Source: Bacteroidota bacterium
Lineage (GTDB): Bacteria > Bacteroidota > Bacteroidia > NS11-12g > UBA9320
Assembly (NCBI GenBank): GCA_002746305.1
Contig: NVWV01000011.1
Coordinates: 62,001 to 126,000 of the forward strand
Direction of reading: 5' to 3'
DNA: 64,000 nt
Part shown: positions 1 through 8,564 of the stretch, piece after piece
How positions within the stretch are numbered: the stretch's first letter is position 1
How the letters are laid out: the number at the start of each line of letters is the position of its first letter
Notes under the pieces: model-generated
Told to the model about the DNA's origin: nothing
Databases searched by the model: none
What the model saw: the letters and a program-made list of their open reading frames with translations, nothing else
Made by a program: the position numbers and the translations under genes

Positions 1-771
1 GTAGAAGACAAAGAGCATATTAGAAAAGGTCTCCAGCTTTTATTGGCTTCTTTAGATGATAAGATTATAGTAATAGGAGAATGTGAATCTGTAAAGGAGG
101 CAGTCGTAGTAACAAATGCTTGTAAACCGGATTTGATTTTCCTAGACATTAACCTTACAGACGGTACCGGATTTGATTTTTTAGACCAAACCAAGCACCT
201 TCAATTTAAAATTATTTTCATAACAGCTTACGAGGAATACGCATTGCAAGCCCTAAAAATAGGAGCTGTGGACTACCTTTTAAAACCGGTAGATATTGAA
301 GAACTTAAGGCTGCAATACATAAAGTGAGTGCACTCACTTTAGAAACACAAAAACAACAAATATCTACAGCAAGAAAGGTGTTAAATGATGATGACGATA
401 CATTAGTACTCTCACTCCAAGAATCTTTTCAGGTTATAGATTTAAAGGAACTAATGTACTGTGAATCAGATAAAGGTTATACGACATTTTACCTAAACAA
501 TGGCAAGAGGTACTTGGCGTCAAAATCGCTCAAAGGTTTTGAAGAAAAGCTATCAAATGAAAGCTTCACCAGACCACATCAATCCTTCATTGTAAATTTG
601 AAGTATATAGACAAGTACGATAAATCAGGCACTATCCATTTAAAAAATGGGGCAAAAATTCCTGTTTCTTCCCGAAAAAAAGATTCCTTTCTCTCCAGAC
701 TTCTAAGTAGAAATCAAAAAAAAATAGGGTCTAAGACGAATATGCATCCAACTTTTACGGATATGGTTTGA
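1..771 (+). CDS. LytTR-family response regulator (5' end outside window)
   Basis: Two-component response regulator that probably binds DNA. The reading frame is open from base 1 and already shows the acidic start of a receiver domain (VEDKEHIR), so the true start lies just upstream of the window. The receiver shows the phospho-acceptor aspartate in the LIFLDINL strand (visible residue 49), the threonine of FITAYEEY and the lysine of YLLKPVD. A LytTR DNA-binding domain fills roughly the last 110 residues (YCESDKGYTTFYL, then RPHQSFIVNLKYI). In Bacteroidota such regulators usually pair with a LytS-like histidine kinase, which would have to lie upstream and is not visible. The tail after SSRKKDSF is not conserved in the family as I know it. 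Confidence 0.9.
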   Translation, partial: VEDKEHIRKGLQLLLASLDDKIIVIGECESVKEAVVVTNACKPDLIFLDINLTDGTGFDFLDQTKHLQFKIIFITAYEEYALQALKIGAVDYLLKPVDIEELKAAIHKVSALTLETQKQQISTARKVLNDDDDTLVLSLQESFQVIDLKELMYCESDKGYTTFYLNNGKRYLASKSLKGFEEKLSNESFTRPHQSFIVNLKYIDKYDKSGTIHLKNGAKIPVSSRKKDSFLSRLLSRNQKKIGSKTNMHPTFTDMV

Positions 772-848
772 CCAAATGCAAAAGTAGATTCACTGTTTTT
801 TTGAAGTTTTCTTTATTTCACCTTTGAGAAATATAGACGATAATAAAA

Positions 849-2576
849 ATGAAAAGAATACTACAACTAATACTAATTTTACTCACTACAGTTTCATATC
901 AAACTGCATTGGCACAATGGGCTCAATTAGGAAGCAAAATTAATGGAGAAGCTACTGGAGATCAATTCGGTCGTTCCCTTAGCGTAAGTGGTGATGGATT
1001 AACAATAGCAATAGGGGGCCATGCAAATGATGGGAATGGAGCAGACGCCGGACATGTAAGAGTGTTTAAAAATATTGCCGGTACTTGGGAGCAACAAGGA
1101 GGGGATATTGATGGTGAAGCTGCTTCTGATTACTCCGGAGGCTCGGTAAGTTTAAGTAATGATGGCTTAATTGTAGCTATTGGTGCGATCGGAAATAGTG
1201 TATTTAAGGGTCATACTAGGATTTTTAAAAATGTTGCAGGAACATGGGTGCAACAGGGTGCAGATATTGATGGTGTGAGTCTCTTCGGAAGCTCTGTAAG
1301 TTTAAGCAGTGATGGGTTAACAGTAGTAATAGGATCTAGAGGAAGCAGTGCCCCTACTAAGATATATAAATATATTTCAGGAACATGGTTGCAACAGGGT
1401 GCAGATATTGACGGTGAAGTTTCAGGCGATAAATCGGGACATTCTGTAAGTATAAGTGGAGATGGGTTAACGGTAGCCATTGGAGCTCCTAATAACGACG
1501 GAAATGGAGCAGATGCTGGCCACGTAAGGATTTTTAAAAATGTTGCAGGAACGTGGGTGCAACAAGGAGGAGATATTGACGGTGAAGCTGCTGGTGATGA
1601 GTCAGGAAGTTCCATTAGCCTAACGAATGATGGCTTGACAGTAGCTATTGGAGCTATGAAGAATGAGGGGAATGGAGCAAACGCAGGACATGTTCGAGTT
1701 TATAAAAATGTTGCGGGAACGTGGGTGCAGCAAGGAGGAGATATTGACGGTGAAGCAGCCAGTGATCGATCAGGTCATTCTGTAAGTCTAAGTGACGATG
1801 GTATAACAGTGGTTATCGGGGCTGTTGGCAATGTTGGCGGTGCAACGGGTGCATCACCCGCTGGTCATGCTAGGGTATATAGAAATGTTTCAGGCACTTG
1901 GGTACAACTCGGAGGAGATTTTGATGGAGAATATTCTGGTGATGCAGCAGGATGGTCCGTAGGTATAAGTAATGACGGATTAAAGGTAGCAGTTGCTGCT
2001 ATGACGACAGGCGTAAATGTTGGTAGTGTTAAAATCTATGAACATCCAATAATAATCGAACTTGTTACTTCAATCACAGTTCAAGGAGAAGCAGGAGCTT
2101 CTACTATAGCTGCCTCTGGAGGAACTTTGCAAATGGAAGCAGTGATTTTGCCAGCTAATGCCGATGATGCCACTTATACTTGGAGTGTTACTAATGGAAC
2201 TGGGTCGGCTACTATAGATGCAAATGGTCTATTAACTGCAATGACAGATGGAGATGTTACGGTTACAGCTTCTGCAAATGATGCTTCAGGTATCACCGGG
2301 TCGGCTATTATTACTCTTTCTAACCAAATTGCAAGCATCAATAAGTACAGTACTAATAATTTGTCAATCTATCCTAACCCAGTAAAATCTCAACTTATTA
2401 TAGATTCTGAAGAAAGAATAGAGGTGATTTTTATTACTGATGTAACAGGTCGGGTATTAGAATTTATAGATAAGCCAATCGGTGCAATTGATGTATCAGA
2501 TTTAACAAAGGGTGTTTATTTTTTGCAAATACAAATCGATAACGTATTGGTAAGCAAAAGGTTTATTAAGGAGTAA
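849..2576 (+). CDS. FG-GAP-like repeat surface protein with Ig-like domain and T9SS sorting tail
   Basis: Probable secreted or cell-surface protein of 575 aa. A signal peptide covers about residues 1-22, ending in ALA before Gln. Residues 23-400 hold about seven tandem units of the type W-QQG-DIDGEA-GD-SG-SVSLS-DG-TVAIGA, which are FG-GAP/beta-propeller-like. Residues about 405-495 resemble a bacterial Ig-like (BIG2) domain: SITVQG, then ATYTWSVTNGTG and TVTASAND. The end (LSIYPNPVKSQLII up to KRFIKE) is a type-A T9SS C-terminal domain. No catalytic motif is seen; adhesion or a structural role is only a guess. A near-consensus promoter (CACCTTTG) lies just upstream. Confidence 0.85.
   Translation: MKRILQLILILLTTVSYQTALAQWAQLGSKINGEATGDQFGRSLSVSGDGLTIAIGGHANDGNGADAGHVRVFKNIAGTWEQQGGDIDGEAASDYSGGSVSLSNDGLIVAIGAIGNSVFKGHTRIFKNVAGTWVQQGADIDGVSLFGSSVSLSSDGLTVVIGSRGSSAPTKIYKYISGTWLQQGADIDGEVSGDKSGHSVSISGDGLTVAIGAPNNDGNGADAGHVRIFKNVAGTWVQQGGDIDGEAAGDESGSSISLTNDGLTVAIGAMKNEGNGANAGHVRVYKNVAGTWVQQGGDIDGEAASDRSGHSVSLSDDGITVVIGAVGNVGGATGASPAGHARVYRNVSGTWVQLGGDFDGEYSGDAAGWSVGISNDGLKVAVAAMTTGVNVGSVKIYEHPIIIELVTSITVQGEAGASTIAASGGTLQMEAVILPANADDATYTWSVTNGTGSATIDANGLLTAMTDGDVTVTASANDASGITGSAIITLSNQIASINKYSTNNLSIYPNPVKSQLIIDSEERIEVIFITDVTGRVLEFIDKPIGAIDVSDLTKGVYFLQIQIDNVLVSKRFIKE
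917..2035 (+). repeat. Coding tandem repeat, about 7 units of 140-170 bp
   Basis: Within the FG-GAP-like gene, the segment encoding TWVQQGGDIDGEA recurs at about 917, 1083, 1241, 1383, 1551, 1719 and 1896. The units starting near 1551 and 1719 are nearly identical at DNA level over about 40 bases, which points to recent duplication or gene conversion. Spacing is either about 168 or about 142 bp, so units differ by deletion of a short loop. Confidence 0.8.
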
Positions 2577-2718
2577 TCTAGAAGACCTCTTTGATGATTT
2601 TCATTTGCTATTAAATGCTGGTCCGAGGACAGAGTAAAGGCACTTAATATAAAAAAATAGCTTCCATCGCGTTAACCAGAGAATGTGGGAGTAAGTCCTG
2701 CTAAAGGTGGTTAAAGAG

Positions 2719-2726
2719 TATATTTG
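2719..2726 (+). promoter_or_regulatory. Bacteroidota -7 promoter element TATATTTG
   Basis: An exact TAnnTTTG match ends 4 bases before the ATG at 2731. The expected transcription start therefore falls at or next to the start codon, giving a leaderless message. No clear -33 TTG is seen at the usual distance. Confidence 0.5.
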
Positions 2727-2730
2727 AGTT

Positions 2731-3237
2731 ATGACATTTGGAGATAGAACTGAAATTGCTTTTGAAATTGCTAGAAATGATAAAAATAGCTATTCAATAA
2801 GTTTGATTATTGGTGACACTAGTTTTGGAAACCCTGAGGTTTTCGGTGATCTTTATGAGGCGGATCTTACCATGAAAAGACTTGCAAATAATTATTTGGA
2901 TTTCATAGATCCCGTAGTAGACTTAATGTCATCAGTAGATTTTTTTAATTGGTTATGTGGTGCAGGTATGACAGCAAAGGGTGCAGATGAAATATACTTT
3001 GAAGCTAAAAGAAGGCATAAACATGCGTTAAAATTTGGAAAGTCATTAATGCATTATTCCATTTTTTGTTCCATACAAGACGAAGTATTCAAGATTAATT
3101 TTTATACCATTAAAAATAAACGAATTGTTGAAAAATCTATTGAATATAAATATGTGTTGTTAATGGCCGAAGAATTTAATAATTGGAATATGTCATTAAC
3201 TGGTGCAGATAGAAAAATTTTTGAATGGAATAGATAA
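2731..3237 (+). CDS. Orphan 168-aa protein of unknown function
   Basis: I do not recognise this protein with confidence. It has no signal peptide or membrane segment, so it is probably cytoplasmic, and it is rich in aromatic and charged residues (DFFNWLCGAG, YFEAKRRHKHALKFGKSLMHY). The opening TFGDRTEIAFEI faintly recalls the N-terminus of Imm42-type immunity proteins (a 'FGD...FAIE' pattern), but the rest does not obviously fit and no toxin gene is adjacent. A good promoter sits directly before it, and the gaps on both sides (154 and 182 bp) suggest an independently acquired single gene. An alternative is a lineage-specific protein of a gene-poor spacer. Confidence 0.6.
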   Translation: MTFGDRTEIAFEIARNDKNSYSISLIIGDTSFGNPEVFGDLYEADLTMKRLANNYLDFIDPVVDLMSSVDFFNWLCGAGMTAKGADEIYFEAKRRHKHALKFGKSLMHYSIFCSIQDEVFKINFYTIKNKRIVEKSIEYKYVLLMAEEFNNWNMSLTGADRKIFEWNR

Positions 3238-3307
3238 ATGGTGGCGTCCCAAATGGGAATATAGAGGATGAATAACTGCTGAGCCAAGGAGCTGGATTTC
3301 GGTTTAG

Positions 3308-3315
3308 TATCTTTG
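3308..3315 (+). promoter_or_regulatory. Bacteroidota -7 promoter element TATCTTTG for the Rieske/ThDP gene
   Basis: Exact TAnnTTTG match 104 bases before the ATG at 3420. It implies a leader of about 100 nt, unusually long for this window. The leader holds a 6-codon ATG-TGA mini-ORF (3341-3361) and the 10-bp palindrome ATGACGTCAT (3358-3367). Confidence 0.5.
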
Positions 3316-3419
3316 TACAAAACAGCAAAATCAAGTCACAATGAAAGTCAATAGAAAATGACGTCATTTGTTGCATAGGTTAGATCTGTGAAATTTTGGG
3401 TAGATAAGAAAATAAAACA

Positions 3420-5363
3420 ATGAGTCAACTTACATGGCACAAAGTACTGGATAATAAGGAAGAGTTAAAAGAAGGTAGAGTCATGACTGTTTGGGCAGGT
3501 CACCAAGGAATCTGTCTTACACATTTTGAAGGTAGGTATTCTGCATTGAACAATGCATGCCCTCATCAAGGAGGCCCTTTAGGTGAAGGCAGTATAGAAA
3601 ACGGATTACTCAGATGTCCCTGGCATGGCTGGGATTATCACCCATGTCATGGGAAAGCCCCAGGCTTTGACGATGGTGTTGAGACGTACGAGATAAAAAT
3701 GGAAGGAGATAGTGTCTATGTAGGTCTGCAACCAGAGAAAGAGCACCAAACAACGATCTCTGATATTATGGTAGAGACTATGACTAACTGGGGAATAGAC
3801 TCTGTTTTTGGAATGGTTGGGCATTCAAACTTGGGGGTTGCAGATGCCCTGAGAAGACAAGAAGAAAAGGGGAGATTAGCTTTCTATGGTGTACGACATG
3901 AAGGTGCTGCTTCGTTTGCGGCATCTGCATATGGGAAATTAACAGGTAGACCTGCAGCTTGCTTTGCTATTGCTGGGCCTGGAGCTACCAATATGTATAC
4001 AGGCATGTGGGATGCCAAGGTAGACAGATCTCCATTGCTAGTCCTAAGTGGTCAAGTAGATACTCAAGTAGTAGGTACAAAAAATTTTCAAGAACTAGAT
4101 TTGATAGGAGCATTTCAAACTGTGGCGGGTTTTAACCATCGTGTTCTAGAGGATAGTAAGCATGCATATCTAATGAGTTTAGCTATAAAAAATGCAATAC
4201 TTAGAAGAGATGTCTCTCATCTTACTTTCCCCGACGATATACAAACTCGAAAAGCTCAGGATTGGGAAAAACCTCATACACCAGAAGGTAGAATAACGTC
4301 ACAAGATATTTCTCCGCCTATTGCAAGCCTAGAAAAAGCTGTATCCATGATTGACAGTGCTGTGAGCCCTGTAATCGTAGTTGGACATGGTGCAAAGTTT
4401 AATATGGAAGCCATCATTAAATTTGCAGAAAAACTTAAATGTCCAGTCGTAACCACCTTTAAAGCAAAAGGTCAAATATCAGACCATCATCCATTGGGAT
4501 GTGGCGTTCTCGGTAGAAGTGGAACGCCTATTGCATCTTATTTTATGAATGAAGCTGACTTACTTATTGTATTCGGGGCTTCATTTTCTAAACATACTGG
4601 TATATCTCCAAAAATTCCAACCATTCAAGTAGATTTTGATCCAATGGCATTGAGCAAGCATCACGAAATAGAGTGTGCTGTTTACGGTGAAATCGGAATA
4701 ACAGCAGAGTTGTTCTTAAAACATATTAAACAACTAAATAATAAATCAGATAGAACGGAGCAAATTACTAATCGATGGAATATATGGAAGGAAGAAAAAG
4801 CAAAGCGAAGACTTGATGATCGGGGACAAGGGGTGAATGCAGCAGCTATATTTGATAGCCTAAGCAGATTGGTAGATGAAGATGCAATTATGTGTGCTGA
4901 TGTAGGAAACAATGCGTATTCATTTGGCAGATATTTTGAATGTCGAAATAATCGCTTTTTAATGTCTGGATATCTTGGGTCAATAGGATTTGCATTTCCT
5001 GCAGCCATGGGGGCTTGGGCAGCGGTAAAAGGAAAACAACAGATAATTGCGGTTGCTGGTGATGGAGGGTTTGGACAGTATCTTGCAGAGTTAAATACTG
5101 CGGTAAAGTATAACATGCCGATTAAGACATTTATCATAAATAATTTTGAAATAGGTAAAATAGCCAAAGAACAAAGGGCTGGACACTTTGAAGTATGGCA
5201 AACAAAACTGACCAATCCAAGTTTTGCTGACTACGCCAATAATTGTGGTGCACTAGGTTTAAAAGTAGAAAAGAACGAAAACTTAGATCAAGTATTCCAA
5301 CAAGCGTTAAACCATAATGGTCCAGCTCTTGTTGAGATTATTAGTGATGTGACATTATTTTAA
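3420..5363 (+). CDS. Rieske [2Fe-2S] - thiamine-diphosphate (pyruvate oxidase/ALS-like) fusion enzyme
   Basis: A 647-aa cytoplasmic protein joining two normally separate modules. Residues 1-105 are a Rieske ferredoxin-type domain with the full ligand set: C47-x-H49 and C66-x-x-H69. From about residue 108 to the end is a complete ThDP enzyme of the acetolactate synthase/pyruvate oxidase type. It has the PYR-domain glutamate E161 (RHEGAASFAASAYG), a central domain (PVIVVGHGAKF), and the ThDP/Mg motif GDG at 547 ending in NN at 574-575. The fold and cofactors are clear; the substrate is not. A reasonable inference is 2-oxoacid decarboxylation with electrons passed to or from the Rieske cluster. 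It is a single gene with its own promoter and no partner gene, so it may be self-contained. Confidence 0.88.
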   Translation: MSQLTWHKVLDNKEELKEGRVMTVWAGHQGICLTHFEGRYSALNNACPHQGGPLGEGSIENGLLRCPWHGWDYHPCHGKAPGFDDGVETYEIKMEGDSVYVGLQPEKEHQTTISDIMVETMTNWGIDSVFGMVGHSNLGVADALRRQEEKGRLAFYGVRHEGAASFAASAYGKLTGRPAACFAIAGPGATNMYTGMWDAKVDRSPLLVLSGQVDTQVVGTKNFQELDLIGAFQTVAGFNHRVLEDSKHAYLMSLAIKNAILRRDVSHLTFPDDIQTRKAQDWEKPHTPEGRITSQDISPPIASLEKAVSMIDSAVSPVIVVGHGAKFNMEAIIKFAEKLKCPVVTTFKAKGQISDHHPLGCGVLGRSGTPIASYFMNEADLLIVFGASFSKHTGISPKIPTIQVDFDPMALSKHHEIECAVYGEIGITAELFLKHIKQLNNKSDRTEQITNRWNIWKEEKAKRRLDDRGQGVNAAAIFDSLSRLVDEDAIMCADVGNNAYSFGRYFECRNNRFLMSGYLGSIGFAFPAAMGAWAAVKGKQQIIAVAGDGGFGQYLAELNTAVKYNMPIKTFIINNFEIGKIAKEQRAGHFEVWQTKLTNPSFADYANNCGALGLKVEKNENLDQVFQQALNHNGPALVEIISDVTLF

Positions 5364-5561
5364 ATTGTTCAATCTAGGTTCTGCTTTGTGAAGCACACAA
5401 TGAAAAGATAAATTGAAACTATAATATTGGATGTTTGCAATAACTGTCTTTTCTAAATGCCTTATTGAAGTTTATTCACTTGTAAATCCCAAATAGTCTC
5501 ATCTTGTTTGCTGGACAAAGTAAGTGTCGTTAGTTGCGGTGTCTTTTTTTTAGCGTAGATT

Positions 5562-6701
5562 TTAACGTATGCCTTTTCTCAAGATTATTTTTCCTGAAAT
5601 GCTTTTGTTTGAATTTGTCAAAAAATAGAAGTAAATACCGTTATTCAAACTACTGCAATCGATTTCTAGAACACTTCCATTTATGTGACTAGCACCTAAT
5701 AAAGAATAAACAAGTCGACCGTTAATATCAAATAGCTCAAGGCTAATATTTTCAATAAAAACTTCATCCATTTCAAAATATAATCTATTCTGAAATGGAT
5801 TTGGATACACATTTATTGATTGCATTTTACTTGTTTCATTGATAGAAACTGTAGACCCAATGTCAATAGTAATTTGCAGAGGTTTATGATCAGATGGAGG
5901 TACTCCTCCATCTATTCCTTTGTCATCTATAGTGGCATTTAGAACATGTGTATTTGGAGTAGTGAGAATCCAATCAATGGCAGAAGAACCTGTAAATGTT
6001 GTTGCAGGTTTTGTAGCCGTTGAGTTAGCAATAACCCAAGAATCTTCTAAATCAATTGGATTGGTAATTGTGGCTCCATTAAACGTAATTGGTATTTGAT
6101 TAATTAAATACTTCATTAAATCACTGCTTACTCCAGCATTAAAATCGCCTACTGTAATTTGGGGAATATTCAAGTTGGTGTCTAAAGACATTTGCTGCAT
6201 CATAGCATTCGCATGACGATATTGACCTACCCTAGCTGAATCCACATTTGCTCCAACTGGAGCAAGAAAATGACTTCCGTAAATAATAAATTGTTCTTGA
6301 GAAATATTATGCTTTAGTCTCGCCCAATTTAAATAACGTCCAATCTTCGTATAGCCAACATAAGTTGGCATTTGGATATACCCACTATCCAACACTGAAA
6401 ACATATCCTTTTTTAAAAATATATGTGATTCGCAAATATTAGGTGTTGCCCCAAATGTTTGTAATAATCTATAAGTAGGCAAAGATGATTCAAGAAAAGG
6501 TCTCTTATTTTGACCTGCTTCAACAGCACAAAATACATCTGGATTATTAACTGTAATTCTTGCTATTACAGAGTCTTGGGTAATGGACCAATTAGTTGAA
6601 CCAATATTGTAGCTCATTATTTTTACTTGTTGTGCATTGGCATCAAAGAATGTCAAAACAGTTAAGAGAATAAGAGAATGTACTTTTAATTGAAATGACA
6701 T
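5562..6701 (-). CDS. Secreted endonuclease/exonuclease/phosphatase-family protein with T9SS tail
   Basis: 379 aa. A signal peptide covers residues 1-23 (ends DANA before Gln). The EEP fold motifs appear in order: MSYNIG, VFCAVEAG, YGSHFLAP, VGDFNAG, SAIDWILTT and SDHKPLQI (the catalytic Asp-His pair). Substrates of the family range from nucleic acids to phospholipids and inositol phosphates, and cannot be told apart here. The C-terminus (SINVYPNPFQNRLYFE to GKIILRKG) is a type-A T9SS sorting domain, so the enzyme should act outside the cell. It starts 2 bases after the multicopper oxidase stop and is the last gene of a three-gene leftward operon; extracellular phosphate or nucleic-acid scavenging is possible. 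Confidence 0.87.
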   Translation of the reverse strand: MSFQLKVHSLILLTVLTFFDANAQQVKIMSYNIGSTNWSITQDSVIARITVNNPDVFCAVEAGQNKRPFLESSLPTYRLLQTFGATPNICESHIFLKKDMFSVLDSGYIQMPTYVGYTKIGRYLNWARLKHNISQEQFIIYGSHFLAPVGANVDSARVGQYRHANAMMQQMSLDTNLNIPQITVGDFNAGVSSDLMKYLINQIPITFNGATITNPIDLEDSWVIANSTATKPATTFTGSSAIDWILTTPNTHVLNATIDDKGIDGGVPPSDHKPLQITIDIGSTVSINETSKMQSINVYPNPFQNRLYFEMDEVFIENISLELFDINGRLVYSLLGASHINGSVLEIDCSSLNNGIYFYFLTNSNKSISGKIILRKGIR

Positions 6702-6703
6702 AA

Positions 6704-8491
6704 TTATTTAAGTTTTATTAGTTTTTGAACAGATTTAGCTTGACTTGATGAGATTGATAAGTAATAAGTCCCTGCGGGTATATTTTTAGTATTTAATTCA
6801 AATTGTTGTATTCCGAATTTGATTGATTTGTTCTCAAAATAGCTTCGAATAATTTGTCCACTTTGATCAAGTAGAACCAAAGTGTATTTGTCAGAAATTG
6901 TAGTTGAAAATTCTATTTTAACTATTTGGTCTGTATTAAATACAGGATTGGGAAATAACTTTGTGTTTTTAATTGGGGCAATTAGTTCATTTATTCCTGC
7001 TACTTCATTGGTATCTACCACAACATATTGGCCCATCATGCCTCTATCCTCATGTTCAAGAATATGGCAATGGTACATGTAGGGATTTGTACTATCAGCG
7101 AAATCCAAAAATGGTTTTATTATTTTAACTCGTCCAGGGTTGGCTTGGTTTCGAGCAGCAGGTATTAGAACCACATCTTTCCATCCTTGTTCGTTTGGTG
7201 GAACTGGCCCATTGGATCTAGATAGAATTTGAAATGGAGCACCGTGAATATGAAAAGGATGGGCTACACCTGAAGTATTGGAGATTTCCCATACTTCCAA
7301 ATCTCCTAATTGTATGGTTTCATTAATGACGTTTAAATCCATAGATACTCCATTAATTGTGGCTAAAGGTGATCCATTTGCAATCGCAAAAATTCGAGGA
7401 CTCATATAGTTTACAGCGTCTGTTTCTACATATAATGGAACTGTTGTTAAAACCGAAGGGATACTAAAAATAGGGTTAGAACTTGCAGAACCAATATCAA
7501 AGCTCATTATCCGATAATTCGTTGTGTCCATCTCATCCAATAAAAGAGGTGGGTATGTAGGGAACACATCAATCAATTCAGATGCATAGCTCAATAAATG
7601 AATGGTGCTATTTAAATCATTAGAAAAATCAACAACTATTTCAGCCCTTTCTGCAGGAGAAATTCTAAGTCTATTTAACGTAATAGGTGATTCTAGTAAA
7701 CCTCCATCAGAACCTATCTGATAAAAATTTCTGTTGTCATTAAATCCTAAATAATAACTTCTTCCATTCGAAGCATTTAGGATCCTAAATCGAATCATTT
7801 GAGAATGGGTGCTAAGCGTTGGAGTTATGGCACCATTTACAAGCATTGTATCTCCGGTTCGGACAACAAGTGTTGGCAAATTTAAAAACTCTTTAAAAGT
7901 ACCATCTGAATTAAAAGCTCTATCCTGAATAATCAAAGGGATATCATCCGTACCATAGGTTTTTGGGAGATTAAGGTTGTCAGTAACGCTATCTTCGACT
8001 ATAATCATTCCAGCAAGTCCTCTGTGAACTTGTCCTCCAGTTCCATTTGGGTCAGACCAAAATGTTGGTTTATGGTGTGGATGGTACCAGAAAGTAGAAG
8101 CTAGATTTAACATCTTAAAAGTAGCTGTCCAACTTGAGTTATCAGGAATCATTTGATGTGGTCCTCCATCCATGTTTGCGGGAACATGGAAACCGTGCCA
8201 ATGAGTTGTGCTATTCTCCCCTAATTGATTTGTTACATTTAAAACGACACTATCTCCTTGGTGCATTCTTAAAGTAGGTCCAAGGTAACTGCCATTGTAT
8301 CCTGATGTGGGTGTCTTTATACTCTGAAAAAACTCTGTGCTATCATTTGCCATTAGTAAATTATATGTTCTTCCACCTCCTATCCAGGTTCCTGTATCAA
8401 GATCTGGTATCGGTAAAATGTTTTGCGAGTTAGCAACCGTAGGGCAGATTGTTAGAATTAGCACTAGTAAATTTTGTATTTTATTTTTCAT
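6704..8491 (-). CDS. Secreted multicopper oxidase (CotA/SufI-like) with T9SS tail
   Basis: 595 aa from the ATG at 8491, chosen because it begins a normal signal peptide (MKNKIQNLLVLILTICPTVANS); an in-frame upstream start only adds 8 residues. All four copper-binding segments are present in order: HWHGFHVP, WYHPHHKP, HPFHIHG, and HCHILEHEDRGMMG with the His-Cys-His and axial Met of the type-1 copper. Members oxidise phenolics, bilirubin, Cu(I) or Mn(II) while reducing O2 to water. The C-terminus (LFPNPVFNTDQIVKIEF to QKLIKLK) is a T9SS sorting domain. The gene lies 73 bp downstream of the redoxin gene and 2 bp before the EEP gene, so they are probably co-transcribed and secreted together. Confidence 0.92.
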   Translation of the reverse strand: MKNKIQNLLVLILTICPTVANSQNILPIPDLDTGTWIGGGRTYNLLMANDSTEFFQSIKTPTSGYNGSYLGPTLRMHQGDSVVLNVTNQLGENSTTHWHGFHVPANMDGGPHQMIPDNSSWTATFKMLNLASTFWYHPHHKPTFWSDPNGTGGQVHRGLAGMIIVEDSVTDNLNLPKTYGTDDIPLIIQDRAFNSDGTFKEFLNLPTLVVRTGDTMLVNGAITPTLSTHSQMIRFRILNASNGRSYYLGFNDNRNFYQIGSDGGLLESPITLNRLRISPAERAEIVVDFSNDLNSTIHLLSYASELIDVFPTYPPLLLDEMDTTNYRIMSFDIGSASSNPIFSIPSVLTTVPLYVETDAVNYMSPRIFAIANGSPLATINGVSMDLNVINETIQLGDLEVWEISNTSGVAHPFHIHGAPFQILSRSNGPVPPNEQGWKDVVLIPAARNQANPGRVKIIKPFLDFADSTNPYMYHCHILEHEDRGMMGQYVVVDTNEVAGINELIAPIKNTKLFPNPVFNTDQIVKIEFSTTISDKYTLVLLDQSGQIIRSYFENKSIKFGIQQFELNTKNIPAGTYYLSISSSQAKSVQKLIKLK

Positions 8492-8564
8492 TTTGTTAGA
8501 CGATTGAATTGTCAAAAGATGTGATTTGTTTGCCTCCTTTTAGGCAGCGTGTTACTCCTAGTGT

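Noticed and set aside
1211..1615. Long minus-strand frame opposite the FG-GAP-like gene
   Set aside because: It mirrors the repeats of the sense gene (Pro/Ser-rich repeated phrases) and has no start signals; it is a shadow of repetitive coding DNA.
917..2035. CRISPR-like regular repeats
   Set aside because: The repeats are in frame, encode a beta-propeller-like protein and both 'repeat' and 'spacer' parts are conserved.
3358..3367. ATGACGTCAT palindrome as a regulator site
   Set aside because: A 10-bp palindrome is expected by chance in 64 kb, and no regulator is known to match it here; only noted as part of the leader.
4682..5215. 177-aa minus-strand frame inside the Rieske/ThDP gene
   Set aside because: It lies opposite the conserved ThDP domain and shows no domain or start signal.
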